From Serilophus lunatus (Eukaryota > Chordata > Aves > Passeriformes > Eurylaimidae), in NCBI GenBank assembly GCA_013399895.1, contig VXBA01005117.1, positions 584,282 to 648,281 on the forward strand: 64,000 nucleotides of DNA, written 5' to 3'. Position numbers and translations under genes: made by a program. Every line of letters begins with the position of its first letter. Position 1 is the first letter of the stretch. This document shows, in pieces, positions 13,400 through 26,084 of the stretch. The notes under the pieces were generated by a model. That model had not been told where the DNA came from. It searched no databases and worked only from the letters and a program-made list of their open reading frames with translations.

Positions 13400-16220
13400 T
13401 GATCCTGAAAAAGGCAGGTGGTAGAAGGACTGAAGCTGCAGGCAGAAAAAACTATCCAGATAAACATATTAGCAGAAGACTCTTTTGTTCCCATTTCTCA
13501 CATCTTATTTATTCATCCATCCAGAAAAGTTAATGGTAAGGATACGTAGCTGCACATTTGGCATGTTTCACATGTTTATTAGAAATTTAATGTGACTAAG
13601 CTTTGCTATATTTTATTTGAGAATGCCCCCAGTATGTGATTCATTTTGATTACTTGGTACAAAAGTTTCTTGTAATATAACCCCCATTCTTCATTGTCCC
13701 AGATTCTCATTTATTCAAATTTCTTGTATCATGAATTTTGTACAGATTTCTGACAAGGTCCCCTATGTCACTAAGCTTGTTAAGCTCTGTGCTGCTCCAT
13801 GTGGTACATCTAAAATCAATTTCAGTCACATTTGACCATTGTGCAGATGGAACATTATTCATGCATTAGACTTTCTAAGTGGGGTAGAACAGAACCTTAC
13901 ATTTATTCCTTACAATTGTATCTGCATTTCTGTATTATATATGGTTCAGTAACCTTTTGTAGAAGACCAGAAGATGCCTCTGGAGGCAACACAATGTGCA
14001 TCAGAACTGATTTATACTCTAACATCTGTCAACTTTTCCCTAGGACCCAGTTGTGCCAGGATACACTTGTCATCTTTTCTAATGACTTATCAAAAGACAG
14101 AGGCTGACTATGGGAAGAGGTCTATCACAGGAATGAGTCTGATATTACTTCCTGACATTTTTCCAAGGAACAGTGTTCAATGTGCATTTATTGGCTCAGG
14201 GATTTGTAGTTTGCAGGTTTGTGTGGGTTTTTATCCATAGGGCTAACATTTTTATTAATGAACTTCTGAAAATGAGACATAGAAATGCTGTTGGAAAATG
14301 CATAAAGAACACATGCAATGAATTTTGAAAATGTTCCAAAAGACTTCATTTTTCCTGTTCTGTGAAGTTTGTTGACATTTAAGAAATATCCTCAAACCAA
14401 CATCCATCTCTCTTCCTCTCTCCCACTGGCAAACAGAGAAGCAAATATAGGAGGGCTTAGGATAGCCAGGGTATTTTATAGCACTGTTTAGCACATGGAC
14501 TTGGAAATAGATCTCTGGAATCTCATGTGAGCATTTTGCCTAATAGATGTTATATCTCTCTATCATTTTGTACAACCATTCTTTAGTGAGCCAGGTGAAT
14601 CAGACACTCAAGAGTTACCTAAACTAGAAAACAGGTAGAGCCTACAATTCCTCCTCTGTTTAAATCCATTATCCCTTTATTCTGAGATTCTTTTGCTTTC
14701 TCACTCTTAATTGAACTAGAATTTCTATCTTACCTTCAGAATGCTTCCTTAGCAAACTCCAAATACTAAAGCACATTTTTTAAAATACATAAACACTAAT
14801 TTTAATTTTATTAAAAACATAAACACTAATTTCCTCCCGAAGAGTGTATTCGTATTAAAATAATAACTTTAATATTTTCATTATTAGATATTCCTTTTAG
14901 GAGAAACAATCTTTAATGACACATGTGGAGTTCACATCTCAGATCTGTGAACTGGTTCAATCAATCAGTTCTTTTGTCTGTGAGAATGATGTAAAGAAGA
15001 GCGTTTTGTTTGGGGAATTTTTTTTTTATTTCATTTGTTACAAGCTAAGCTGTAATGGTTCTGAATTAAGTGTGTAAATGAGCAGGAATTTTCCTTTTCT
15101 TACAAGAGATGTTGAAATTATAATTTAACATGAATGAAAGAAGTCTTATTTTATTATGTTTAAAAATATTTTTACTCCTATTTGTAAGCAAGGTTGCCAT
15201 CTATAAAATGACATTTTATTATGATTTGGATTTTAAATTATTTTGGTTAATTAGTTAGACCAAACAATAAATTTTTAAGGCTATCCATAGTTCATGCATA
15301 TGTGCAAAAATAAAAAGTAAAATGAAACTATAACTTAAGCTGAACATGGCTTCAGTTGTCTTCACAGATTTTAAATCTGCATCATGTTTTGTGTCTTTTT
15401 GAGATAGCTGGCTTTACTGCTTTTATATTGATTTAGTTTAACAGATTGACTTATATGTTAGAATGATTTAAGATGCTATATTTTTTTATTTTCCAATTTA
15501 GATCTCTCTTGTATGTGAAAATACAGCATGTAATTTGTAGGACATATATTTATGAGTTAAGGACACAAAACTCTATTTTAAAAATTGAACATAATGCTGT
15601 AGCATAACAGTTCTGTGTTTATAAAAGAATTTGAGGTGAAACTGCTTTTCCACCTTACACTGGCCATTCTGGGAATAGATCAACTTACTGCCTTCTGGCA
15701 ACTCACTGTGTTCTAAATAATCTAATATTCATCAGTTCAGGGGAAGAAATCTGATCTATAGTGCTAATTAGCTTAATTAGTGGAGTTATCTAGAATATGA
15801 GGCCTGGCTTCAATCTCTTGTAATACAGAGAAAATGTAAAATATACCGAATTTCCCTTGCAATAAAGATCATCCAGGACTTGTCACATTCCCCTGAAATA
15901 TGACAGGGTGAGTGATGGAAACTTGGAGAAGCCTTTTTCTCAGAAATTCTATTTTCTCTCTGCAATTCTACATTGTGGTGCTTAGAATCCACCCCAATAT
16001 TATTTAACCAGCAGCAGTGCAATGAGGTTTGCCAGTTTCCATAGTCTCTGTGATGGAGTTTCCAAAAACACTTAAGTGCTAAGAAAATTTTATTTCAAAA
16101 AATAAAACTATCAGATCAATCAAGTTTCTCCACATCTGTTCTTTAAAGTTTATTTATTTTGGAAGATGTTAGAACATAGGGGCGTGACAGGATCTCTCAA
16201 GTAATCAAAATGAAACCTAC
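13400..16220. other. AT-rich non-coding stretch with a 30-bp-period duplication
   Basis: No gene is supported. The 16-mer acataaacactaattt occurs at 14787-14802 and again at 14817-14832, a short tandem duplication of period 30. Overlapping frames at 13832-14240 lack splice borders and family motifs. Confidence 0.55.
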
Positions 16221-16224
16221 TTAT

Positions 16225-16305
16225 GGAATCATAGAATCATTTAGGTTGGAAAAGACCTTCAAGATCAAGTCCAGCCTTTGACCAAATACCATCATGTTGA
16301 GAAAC
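16225..16305 (-). mobile_element. CR1 retrotransposon 3'-end fragment
   Basis: The plus strand reads gaatcatagaatcattta followed by ggttggaaaagaccttcaag and then 'tccagcctttgacc'. This is the reverse complement of the 3' end of an avian CR1 LINE, so the element lies on the minus strand with its octamer tail (ATGATTCTATG-like) at the left edge. Only about 80 bp of the 3' untranslated end is visible, which is typical of 5'-truncated CR1 copies. It is non-autonomous and fossil. Confidence 0.82.
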
Positions 16306-17979
16306 CCTTTTAAGTTGTTTTATTGTAATAAGCAAAAAGTAAAAAATTACATTTTTTCTTTCTTTTCTTTATAATCACTTGGATTTTTATGAACACCTGG
16401 ATTATGCAATCCAGTAATAGATAATTTAGTGGAAACTAGTTTGTCACTTTGAGGCCAGGGAAACATTGTTTCCTCAATATCTTCCTCAAAGCCTGTGGAA
16501 AGTGCATCCATTAATGGTTTTCCAACTGTGCTTTTATTTAAATCTGTGTACTACTGCTGTTTCTACAAGAATCCTTTGTGTTGCATTGCACAAAAAATAA
16601 CATTTAAGAAAAATAAACACTATAGTTTTCTCTCTGAGATGCCCACAATTTGAAAAAATAATGTACCACATTACCCTCAGAAGGTCAATGGGATCAGAAT
16701 ATTGTATGAAACTGCATCAACCAACACTGATTTACCATTAACGTTCTGTTCCAGTTATATTATGTATAAATCTTCAGACCAAAGCTGTGGGTATAATTCC
16801 TTTTATTGTTTTGGTCAAGAGAGAGGATTTTTGTCTGTAAACATTCCAAAAAACTTGTATAGGGCTGCCAAGCCAAGTGTTCTGTCTGGCATTTGTGAGT
16901 TAATGAAGGACTGCTTTAGCTTTAGAGCTGGATTTCAAAATACAGAATCTGGAGAACTATATTGCAAATGTAATGTTACCCAAGCCTCTCCTAATGAGAA
17001 TTTACATAAAGAATGACCCAGTGGAATTGCAGCAGTGTATAGTTCTGCTGTTTAGGAGAATAGAATCATGTCTCAAGCCTAGAGCAACTTTAAAGTAGGG
17101 ATTTGAAGTTTTTTGTCTCAGGGGACAAAATAAGTGCTTTTTACTTTCTCAAGGCATTCACTGTTAACTGTAGCAGCCTTCTGTAGCTGGTATTATATTA
17201 GAATATGCCTAATATACTGAAAACAAAAATCCAGGCTTTATTTCCATTGTGCTTTTTACTCAACAAAGAAATAATCACAAGATTAATGCATTTTTAAAGG
17301 ACAATGGCACACATAAAAATAAGAAACCAGTATGAAAAGCAAGAGCTTGTGGTTGAAACCTGTACTCCTAGAATGACTAAATCAAATACTATTATAAATT
17401 TACTTCAGAGATCTTTTTGCTGCTGATATTGGCCATGTCTAATCTGCCATATCTGTGGTTATGTATGAACAGACTGGAAGATACAGTAGAGTAAGAGAAC
17501 TCAGGACACAGCATTCTCCAAGCTACTCACGTTTCCCAGATGAAGAGCTATATGGCCATAGATTCCTTCTATTGTAATTAAGGAGAAAGAGGGATGCACA
17601 TCTGGACAATTGGTGGTGATATTAGAGGAATTGTATTCTGCAAGACCTGCATCTTATTGCTGGCTTTGAACAGAATCTGCAGCTCCTTTTAACACCATAG
17701 TTAAATTTGAAGCTTGATGGATAACTCTGGGAATAGTGTTTCACTGATCTTCCTATTTATTGTCAACTTATAAAACAATTATTTGCTAATTATCTTAAGA
17801 GAAAAAATAAAGATTAAGGCTGATATAAAATATAAAACACTATCACAGATTTACTGGCTGGAATATTTTTTGACATGTTTAAGTTTCCATCTGTGTGTTT
17901 ATATAATGTAGAACATGAAATGGAAATACATGTGTACTAAAAATAATCCCAAAATCATTGACAAACTCATCTGGGAGAC

Positions 17980-18022
17980 ATATATATATGTGTGTGTGTG
18001 TGTATATATATGTATATATATG
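17980..18022. repeat. compound (TA)n(TG)n(TA)n microsatellite
   Basis: The tract runs from alternating TA through eight TG units back to alternating TA, then into gcacacatc. It is a simple-sequence repeat likely to vary in length between individuals. Confidence 0.9.
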
Positions 18023-18423
18023 CACACATCAGAGTTCCTGGAGTGAAATACTTGTTAGATTAGGAGCTTTTACTGGTGCTAATTGCAGTGGTTGTGAAAT
18101 ATATCACCATCACTGATGGTGAGAAAATTCTCTCCTGACACAGCGAGGGTCAGTGTTTGATATTGATACATTTAACTGATACTTTCTTAGGTCACTTTTA
18201 TTTCAGTTTGAAAGCACAATCAAAATTCAAGTTAGTTTTTCTAGTGCCAGGAACTGTTTAGAGGTAGATTTATGAAAATGGCAGGCTTTTTAAAATACAA
18301 AACTTGGTCAAAAGAGATTTGTTACCTTAGAAAGCTTTGCAAGTCATAAGTAATTGCCCACTACTCCTCTGAAATAGGTTTATAGGAAAATGTACAACCT
18401 TCTCCTTATATAAATGAAAAAAA

Positions 18424-18490
18424 CCTGAGACAGAAATGAAGTGATTTCCACAGGGCCATAAACTGCGATTGGAATCAAAATTATTACTGA
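18424..18490 (-). repeat. possible ancient MIR-like SINE fragment
   Basis: The text 'cctgagacagaaatgaagtgatttccacagggccata' resembles the reverse complement of the MIR family ('ctgaggcacagagaggtgaagtgacttgcccaaggccacac'), at low identity by eye. An open frame on the minus strand (18327-18608) overlaps it and is therefore more likely repeat-derived than genic. Confidence 0.3.
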
Positions 18491-20046
18491 GTAGTTTGTG
18501 ATTCTTGCCTGATACCTGGGCTGTAACAATGCTGACAGTCTCCCATGCCTGTCTGTCACTCCTGGAATTGCTGGCCCTGGGAGCTATTTCTCTGTGAATG
18601 ACGACCATAGTTTACAGCTCCAGTTTATTCAGAAACAAGTTTTGTGGACGAGTTCCCTTTTTTTAATCCATCCAGTGTTTCACTTCTAGATATAAATTGT
18701 GATTGAATGATTTAGTTCAGATTGTTTCCAGTGAAAATGCCACTTCTATAAATTGTTCCATGAAATATTTCCATTTCTGTTAGCAAATATCAAGTGTTTT
18801 CTAGTACTTGGGGAAAAAATTCTTCATTTCAATGAATATTACTGCTTCGTGCAACTGCATGCTGTAATACCTTTTATTTAGCTGACTTATAATGGTTGAG
18901 GGGAGGATCAGAATTTCATTTCTTTTTCTCCTGGTGAAGTTAAAAGTGATACTTTAACCAAGTTTAAAGGGAAAAGGTTTTAATCCACCTAAATCAGGGT
19001 TCTACACCTGAAAACTTTCAATTCACAAGAGCTTTGCTGTCAGCTAGAATGTTAAAATCCAGGGGTTCATTGATTCCTGTGACCCATCTAATCTCCTCTT
19101 TCCTGAGATGATTAAGACAGTCAAATAGTATCTGGCATTCTTGTCTTCCTCAAGGTTTTCCCACAAAGCCACTGAAAAGAGATCAAATAAACTGTTTTGA
19201 GATGATTCAGTGGCTATTTTCTTCGAGCCATGCAAAAATTGAACTGCTTGTGCACCTTAATTATTGCTAAATTTGATAAATGTAGACCTTAAACAACATA
19301 TTCTGTGAGGATCTTTTAGCACAACTAGACTCACTAGAGCTTGCCTCTGGCAGGAGAAAGTTTATGGCTCCTTCTCAGCATATTTGAAAGAAGATTATTG
19401 CTGCTGACGCATTGCAAAAAGGTAACATTTGTGTGCATCAGTGACTAAATTGCTTTCTATTGTACCACATCCCATAAAATGACAAACCTCATCAATAAAA
19501 AAACGCAATAAAGAAGGTACTTTGGGATTTGTCTAGCTGTGGGGAACTAGAGGTACTTAATAATGCTGAATAGCTATATCCAGTGGCAGGTAGGAGGAGT
19601 TACTGCTCCTTATTGGAAAATTACCAACTGTGCATAATTTGTGGAAAGCTTTTCTTGTTTTCCAGTTTCCTATGTGAAGAAAGAAATCAGTCATGACACC
19701 ATTAAAAAAAGTAAAAATAAAAATCTATTCGGAAGTGAGCAAATACCAGACAAATGCTAAGGGGAAGAGATTTTTTTAAAAAGTTAACATTAAGAGAATA
19801 AATTTTGTCCAAGCTGTAGTTTTTGGAGGACAGCAGAGAGATGAAAAGAAGGAAGTCACGGGTGAAGGCTGGTTGTTGCCAGATGACCCTGTAGGTTAAG
19901 GAATTTGCCAGAGCAGTGTATTAAAGAGTTTAATATGATTCTGAAGTAGCACCTCTAGTTCACTGGTAGTTAAACTGCTTTGCCAATATTATTAAAAGAT
20001 AACGACTTTATTTTATTTATTGTTTTTTCAATTTCTGTAAAAACAG

Positions 20047-20099
20047 TGCTGTTCATAACCTTCAGCTGTGACAAAATGGCACATGTAGTTCAGCCTGAG
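20047..20099 (+). CDS. candidate small exon, possible start codon, unknown product
   Basis: The block ends at a perfect donor (GAG followed by gtaagttt at 20100). It is preceded by a T-rich tract and aaaacag. One frame is open, giving 17 residues ending DKMAHVVQPE. It contains ATG at 20076 in a good context (A at -3, G at +4), so it could be a first coding exon of eight codons or an internal exon entered in phase 1. It leaves in phase 0, which matches the start of the next candidate at 25491. No family is recognised. Confidence 0.22.
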
Positions 20100-20109
20100 G
20101 TAAGTTTCA

Positions 20110-22150
20110 AGAAAGGCACAGAACAATGTGTGTTTCCATGACCCGTGACTTCCCTGTTGTCTTCCTTCTAGCAGATCCAAGGAGAACAAACAAAACAGTG
20201 TGAACCAATACTTCATTTTAAAGGGCTAAAACATATTACAGAATACAGAAAATAATAATAATAAAAAAAAAAAACCAAAAACCAATTGAATTCTGGTCAT
20301 CAGTTTCATTTGAAGATCCTATGTCAATCTAAAGTCATAGTCTTAAAAGTTATTAGTCATATACTTATCATCATTGCTAAGAACAATCTGTTTTATTAAA
20401 GCTTCTGTTCTTACGCTTGTAAAGGTGGTACTATGACCATATGACTAGAAATCAAGCATTCTTAATACTATGTATTTGCCTGTTACAATGAACTATAGAA
20501 TTTAAGTCCTGAATAAGACCAAGTAGTTACACAATTTGGCTTAGTAGTGTCATACTTTCTAATGGAAAATACCAAATGTTTGGGAGTGGTTTCCTTTCTC
20601 TAGTCCTAACACAGAATGATATAAAGAGTCAAAGAATCAAGGACAAAATAGAGCATTTATATTGTTATTTACTAAGAGATGTTTGTATATTTAATTATTG
20701 ATTAAATGACATGAACTAGTTTTGAACATCTATCTAATAGGTCAAGAAAACCTCATCTTGGCTTAGATGTACATATTCTGTATCTTTAATCTTTCTTTGT
20801 TAAAGCAAAACTAATCTTTCCCTCTTAAATTTTAGCAAGAGTTACTGTCTACACCACAGCACAAGTGTGATGAAAAGTAGAAAAGGCAACAAAAAGGGAA
20901 ATTGAGGAACTGAGCGAGACAGAAAAACAGTAAGACTTCTGCAGATATCTCTGTGTATTTTCTGTATTTTCTGCCCTCAATTAATCAGTGAACAGCTAGA
21001 GAAGCCTTGAAGAAGAAGACCTGTTTCTGCAGACAGAGCTGCACTAGGGCTCACTCTCAGTCCATTGTTTTAGGGTTATGTTCTTCTCTGTGGCAGAAGT
21101 TTCTTTGAACAAAGTAGGATCATCCTACTGCTATTTCCAGCTCTTCTCAGATGTGGGTATTTTTGAAGTTTATGTTTTGAAAATGAGTGGGTTACAAATT
21201 GATCTACACTTTCTCTGAACAGCAAAAAATCCCCTGTAAATATTACAGAGTTATAGACCAGATATGAAAGATGTTGTTGGAATTAAAATCTGCAGCATTC
21301 AATAATTTCGAGTGTTGACTAATTCTGTTTATCTGATAATGCCTCTGTATTTCAGAGAGAATTATGTCTTCATTTAAACTTGTCTGAAATACTGAGATTT
21401 TATGAACATTATAACAGGTAATTAATGGGAAGAGTCAGCAAACCACTCATTGTTTTCTTGCTAGCTGAATGATTAGCTGTAACAATTGCTATTTTACCAG
21501 ACTTCTACTAATATTAAAAGCACTTCTCTTTTTTTTTTCCTGGAAAACACATTTTGTTTGATGTCGTTAATCTTTTTTTTTGTATATTTTCAAATCCTCT
21601 GCTACTTTTGAGGTGACTATTAGCAGTAGGATTTCTTTTGTATGTAAGATAACTTTCAAACGTGTGACTTTTTAGGTGGTAGACAATGTGTTTCCTACTG
21701 CCTCGTGTTGCTTTGAACTAACTTCAAGTTTTTAAATGAAGGACTTGAGGAGAGCTGCCCTTACATAAACTAATCACTGATGAAATTACCATTGATTAAC
21801 TGTTGGGCTTTCATTGATTGCACATTTACAGTTCCACAGGAAGATTTCAAACTTTATTTGTGTAATATTTCTAAACCATAAGAGTATTTTTTGTGTTGTA
21901 TGCATTATGACATGGTTGTCAGATGTAAATCAGAAAGAGGGAAGAAATCTTCCCTCGAAGTGCCAAGAATTTTTATACATTTTGTCCCAGATTTGCTAAA
22001 ATACATTTCTTATGCTATTTTGTTAAATTGATGCCTTCAATAAAGGTCCCTGGTGAATGCTACTGTTTTCTGCCATCTGGAAGGCAGGTAGGAGGAAGTG
22101 CAATTACGTTCAGAGAACCATCTGAAGATGTGTCCTTTTCAGGTGAAGTT
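20110..22150. other. AT-rich non-coding stretch
   Basis: No gene or well-preserved repeat is visible. An A-rich run at 20253-20283 (AAT units into poly-A) is a simple repeat. Poly-T runs at 21528-21538 and 21571-21580 are low complexity. Confidence 0.5.
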
Positions 22151-22151
22151 A

Positions 22152-22300
22152 CAGAATCATCAAGGTTGGAAGAGACCTTCAAGATTATCCATTCCAATCA
22201 TCCCTAAACTGTGTCCCCAAGAGCCACATCCAGCTGCCTCCCCTCCAGTCCCTCCCATGAGAAGCAGTTTTTCTGAATTTCCTGCTGTCCATCAAGATGT
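22152..22300 (-). mobile_element. CR1 retrotransposon fragment
   Basis: The plus strand reads agaatcatcaaggttggaag, then 'agaccttcaagatt', 'ccattccaatcatccctaaac' and 'agagccacatcc'. It is the reverse complement of a diverged CR1 3' region. The element lies on the minus strand, is 5'-truncated, and decays into unrecognisable sequence beyond about 22300. The plus-strand frame 22098-22415 runs through this repeat and is not a gene. Confidence 0.8.
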
Positions 22301-22309
22301 TCCATGGAT

Positions 22310-25300
22310 GTCATCTTGTCTTTTTGAAAACCTCAGTACTGCAGAACTGCAGCACTCCTATATTGAAGAAAGCAAAGAGGTGATCTTTCATAGTATTACT
22401 TTTGCAATTATCTAATCAAGGTGAAGCTTTGTAACTTCCATACCTGAAGTACAGCTGGCTTTTTCTGCACTTTTGAGTCCTGGAAATTATTTTCCTTGGC
22501 TCTTTGATTTACTTAATAATTTTGCAGCCTCACATCTATATACTTGGCTCTTCATGACCAGAAGGCCAAGATTTTTCTTTCAGAGGAACACAACTGGTTG
22601 TGTCATTAATACATGCAGGATGTAAACTGGCTGCTGACACATGCCCATAGGGAATGGGATCCCATGACCCATCTTGGACTTGGAAAACTGAACTAAGTTT
22701 CTGCCGCTTCATTTTTTTTTCATTTTCATTAAAGAATTCTGCTGGATTTTTGAGGAATTATTGCTGTCCTTTGACTTGTGTGAGTGAGCTGAGCTCTCCA
22801 GTATGTCTTTTGTTTGGAATTAGATGTTATAGATAGACCACCTCATTAGTGCACTTTCCTAAGGGGACTCAAATATTTTAAACTCAGTTCGGTTTTAAGC
22901 ACTGTTCTGTCCTGATCCTGTTCTGCTCTGACAAGTGAGCATTAAAGCTGCAGAGCTGTGCTGACTGCTTGAATTCCAGCCCTTCACTTCTGCAGGCTGT
23001 ATCACTTCTTTCTTCAGTATTAGTTGTGTCAGATCTTCCCTGGCTTAGACTGAGCTCCAGACTGAGCCAGACTGCAAATGTGATAGCCTGAGAAACACAG
23101 GGCACTATTCCATCCTTCTTCAAATCCACATATTCTTTGCTTTTTTTTTTATCCTTGTTCTAGAAATGTCTTTCATTGAACTCCCACCAATGAAGTCTCC
23201 TGTACCACCATCTAAAATGCAACAGCAAATTTAACTTTTTGGTTTTCATTTCATTTGCCATTCAGAAAGTGGCCTGTTCTCACAGAGTGAAGTAGGACAG
23301 CACCCACAGCTCAAACCATGAATGTTCCAGGATATAATGGAAGTGTCCTTTTCCAATTTGAATGTGCAGGATGCACTGTGGATGTATCTCTGAAGTAAAT
23401 TCAGAAAGAGTAGCTTTGAACACAATTTGATCATGTTTCTACTATTTGAGGGGATTGTACTGCACTGTACCTTACCTTGGGTATGGTTTTTATTTTTCCC
23501 ATCAGGCAGAGACATGCAACCATTTCTCAGAAAAGCAGACAAACTATTTAACAAATAAAAATTTACAGAATTAACAGTATTGTCATAGGGGTATCTGAGA
23601 TCACATTTAGGTTACTTTGAGATTTCAGGTAAATGGTTTTTGGTGGTGATACCGATAGGAAATTACTTCATTGGACTGTTACGTGATGATCAGCTGGGTT
23701 GTTAAATAGTTATAAAATAGAATGATGGGGTAGATTTATCCAGGGAACAGTGCAGCACACAGGAGTGAGAAGATACAACTACAGTTTGTTTGGGGATTTT
23801 TGTTCCAGAAAAAGCAAGATAAACAGTGAAGTTACAAGGAAAAAAATAGAGGTGCTGGTTTGCAGAAGCTAAATAAATAATGAGCAGCTCCCAGCTGTGT
23901 GGATTTTATTATCGAAAGAACTGATTTAATATTATTGGGTTGACTTAAACCCTTTTGTTTCATAATTCATGATAGAACTTTATAGTTAACACTTGTATAA
24001 GGAAAGGAGTGGCAGAGATTTATGACTTTCAAAAACACTTAACGTATTTTGGCAAATAGTGTGGAGCAACTATCATTTCAAATAATGAAGATGCTTAAAT
24101 AAGGTAATAGATTATTCCTGTTATCATGTTAATGCCTACATTTTGCCCAGTACAATTGACATGAAATGACAATTTTATCATAATCTTCTTCACAAAATTT
24201 TACTGCTGTAATTTGTAGCATGGTTATAAACTTGTGACTGGGATAGAAAATAAATGCTGGAAGAAACTTGAAATGAAATAGAAATGAGCCTGTTTGCATA
24301 TTTAAAATGATGATCATATTTTACAACTTTTTCTTTATGTCAACATATTGGCTTTGGCAGCTTGTTAATTTTGCTTTTAGGGTGTACAATCAAACTTAAA
24401 AAAAAATGTTTTTATTGAGGCTACTATAATGTGTATCCCTTATACAGGGCCAGTGGCTCATGTCTTTTCTTAAAGTACTTAAAGTCCAGAACTGAATTAT
24501 TAAATAGTGCAAGAGGTTTCTAAATAGAATAATGATTTTATTATTAAAATATATGTGGGAGAAAGCTTAAAAATTGAGAGATTATACCTTGCCATCTGCA
24601 ATTACAGAAGAGAGACATTAATTATCTTCCATAAACTTGCTTTGATTTCTTAAATCTAGGAACATTAAAGCAAAAGGTCTGAAATAAGCAGTGATTGCTG
24701 CAATATTTTATTGTTAATTTCATAAAGTATGTGGGAGGTAAAGTTGGGCAGAAATATATAGAGAGGACATTGTCTTGAATAACTGAATCCTTTGTTTCAC
24801 TTCTTTCAAAGTATATTTATAGTGCAGCCTGCAGTCTTAACAACAAATGTACTGTATGAGACAGCATTTGGAATTAATTGTATACTTCATATATGTGAAG
24901 GGAAAGGTTTATGCTTAGAAATGAAATAATTACTGTTATATTCTGAATCATGAATGCTTAACCAACTAACCTGCTTGTATGTAATGATGTTGAAGTATTT
25001 AACATATTTATTCTTAGTACTCTCAATCTACAGAATTCTTTAGCATTCTACAGAACTTAGTGAAGCCAGTTTCAAAGTGATGCCTATTAAAAATAAATGT
25101 TAATGTTTCAGGAAAGTGTAGATGTTTAAAGGTGATTCATGGTTTCTTTCTTTTAAAAAATGAGAATTGTGTACTGCAGGACAAGTTCAGGAAGTATGAA
25201 AGCACTTTACAAAGGAAAAAGATTGAGTTTAGTGTAAAATATTAAAGCCTTATACTGACAGATCTGTTTTTATTTAAATTTTTATTGAATTTTTTCTTTG

Positions 25301-25480
25301 AAGTAACAACAAGAGACACATACTGTTGGCAGATAAACGATGCTGTGCTGAATGAGTGGCTACTTAACCCTAGAACTGTCAGACACCATTATTTTCAATG
25401 TCAAGCAGCTGAAAAGCTTTATGCAATGTATTCTGTTCTTCAAATTAAATTGGTCAAATTTTTATTCTTTTATACATTTC
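22310..25480. other. AT-rich non-coding stretch
   Basis: No gene is supported. A 45-nt block at about 22733-22777 lies between a T-rich acceptor and gtgagtga and is open in two frames, but it is too short to weigh. Minus-strand frames at 22884-23129 and 23246-23554 show no family motif. Confidence 0.45.
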
Positions 25481-25490
25481 TATGCTGCAG

Positions 25491-25646
25491 CTACATGTGA
25501 TAGCTGGACTGGCTCAGCAGGAAACGCTGAATTTGGCTCTAGACCTGCTTACAACACATAGCGAAATTATGCTTCAAGTTATCTTGAAAGCTCAAGAAGC
25601 AGAGCCTGAAGCCCTGATGCTTTTCTTCTTCTGCTCTGAGTTTTAA
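25491..25646 (+). CDS. candidate terminal coding exon, unknown product
   Basis: A good pyrimidine tract (ttttatacatttctatgctgcag) precedes a frame open from the first base for 51 codons to TAA at 25644. The peptide begins LHVIAGLAQQETLNLALDLL and continues TTHSEIMLQVILKAQEAEPE. It is rich in Leu, Ala, Gln and Glu, alpha-helical in character, and unlike the Lys/Asn/Phe/Ile-rich chance frames around it. No internal donor is convincing, so it would be a last exon. ATTAAA lies 39 nt after the stop (25685) and AATAAA at 26272. Its phase 0 start fits the candidate at 20047-20099, giving a 59-codon frame from the ATG at 20076. I do not recognise the protein; a decayed exon is another reading. Confidence 0.3.
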   Translation, partial: LHVIAGLAQQETLNLALDLLTTHSEIMLQVILKAQEAEPEALMLFFFCSEF

Positions 25647-25959
25647 AATATCCTAATATCTGGAGTAGACATGCTATTTTCCTAATTAAAAAATATAATA
25701 CTGTAAGCATCTCTCATGAGCACAGTGTATGGTTCTATGAAGGCAACAATTTGCAATGTTAAACTCTACTTCCATAGTTAATATTTCCCTGTTAAAATTA
25801 ATTTGAGGACATATCAATGTTCTAAATTAGGGATGGATATTGTATACATTGCTGATGAAATTGCTGTCACAAAAGGCCTGTGCATTGCTCTTGCTTGTAT
25901 TTTCCTCTTTGAGCAGAGGCTTGGGATCCCCAGATACCTCACAGACCAGATAGACCTCA

Positions 25960-26080
25960 GAATGTCTTTTAGTCCAATCTCCTGCTCTAAACAGTGTCAG
26001 CAATGAGCTCAGGACTTCATTGGGTCTAGGAACCTTTCACATGCTCTAAGCAGCCACTGCTTGAATGTCCTCTTGGCCAA
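25960..26080 (-). mobile_element. probable old CR1 fragment
   Basis: The text 'agtccaatctcctgctctaaacagtgtcag...gagctcaggacttcattgggtctaggaac' resembles the reverse complement of CR1 internal 3' sequence ('agtccaacccccctgctcaaagcagggtcaac...'). It is heavily diverged and lacks the octamer tail, so the borders are approximate. Confidence 0.5.
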
Positions 26081-26084
26081 AAAT

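Larger units (their letters stand above)
16310..20040. other. AT-rich non-coding stretch
   Basis: No gene is supported. The frame at 16702-17016 (104 codons) has no recognised motif and is probably chance. A TA/TG dinucleotide repeat (17980-18022) and a possible ancient SINE remnant (about 18424-18490) are listed separately. Confidence 0.5.

Noticed and set aside
18327..18608. 93-codon minus-strand frame with mixed composition
   Set aside because: It overlaps a probable MIR-like remnant and has no clear splice borders.
22098..22415. 105-codon plus-strand frame
   Set aside because: It runs antisense through a CR1 fragment (22152-22300).
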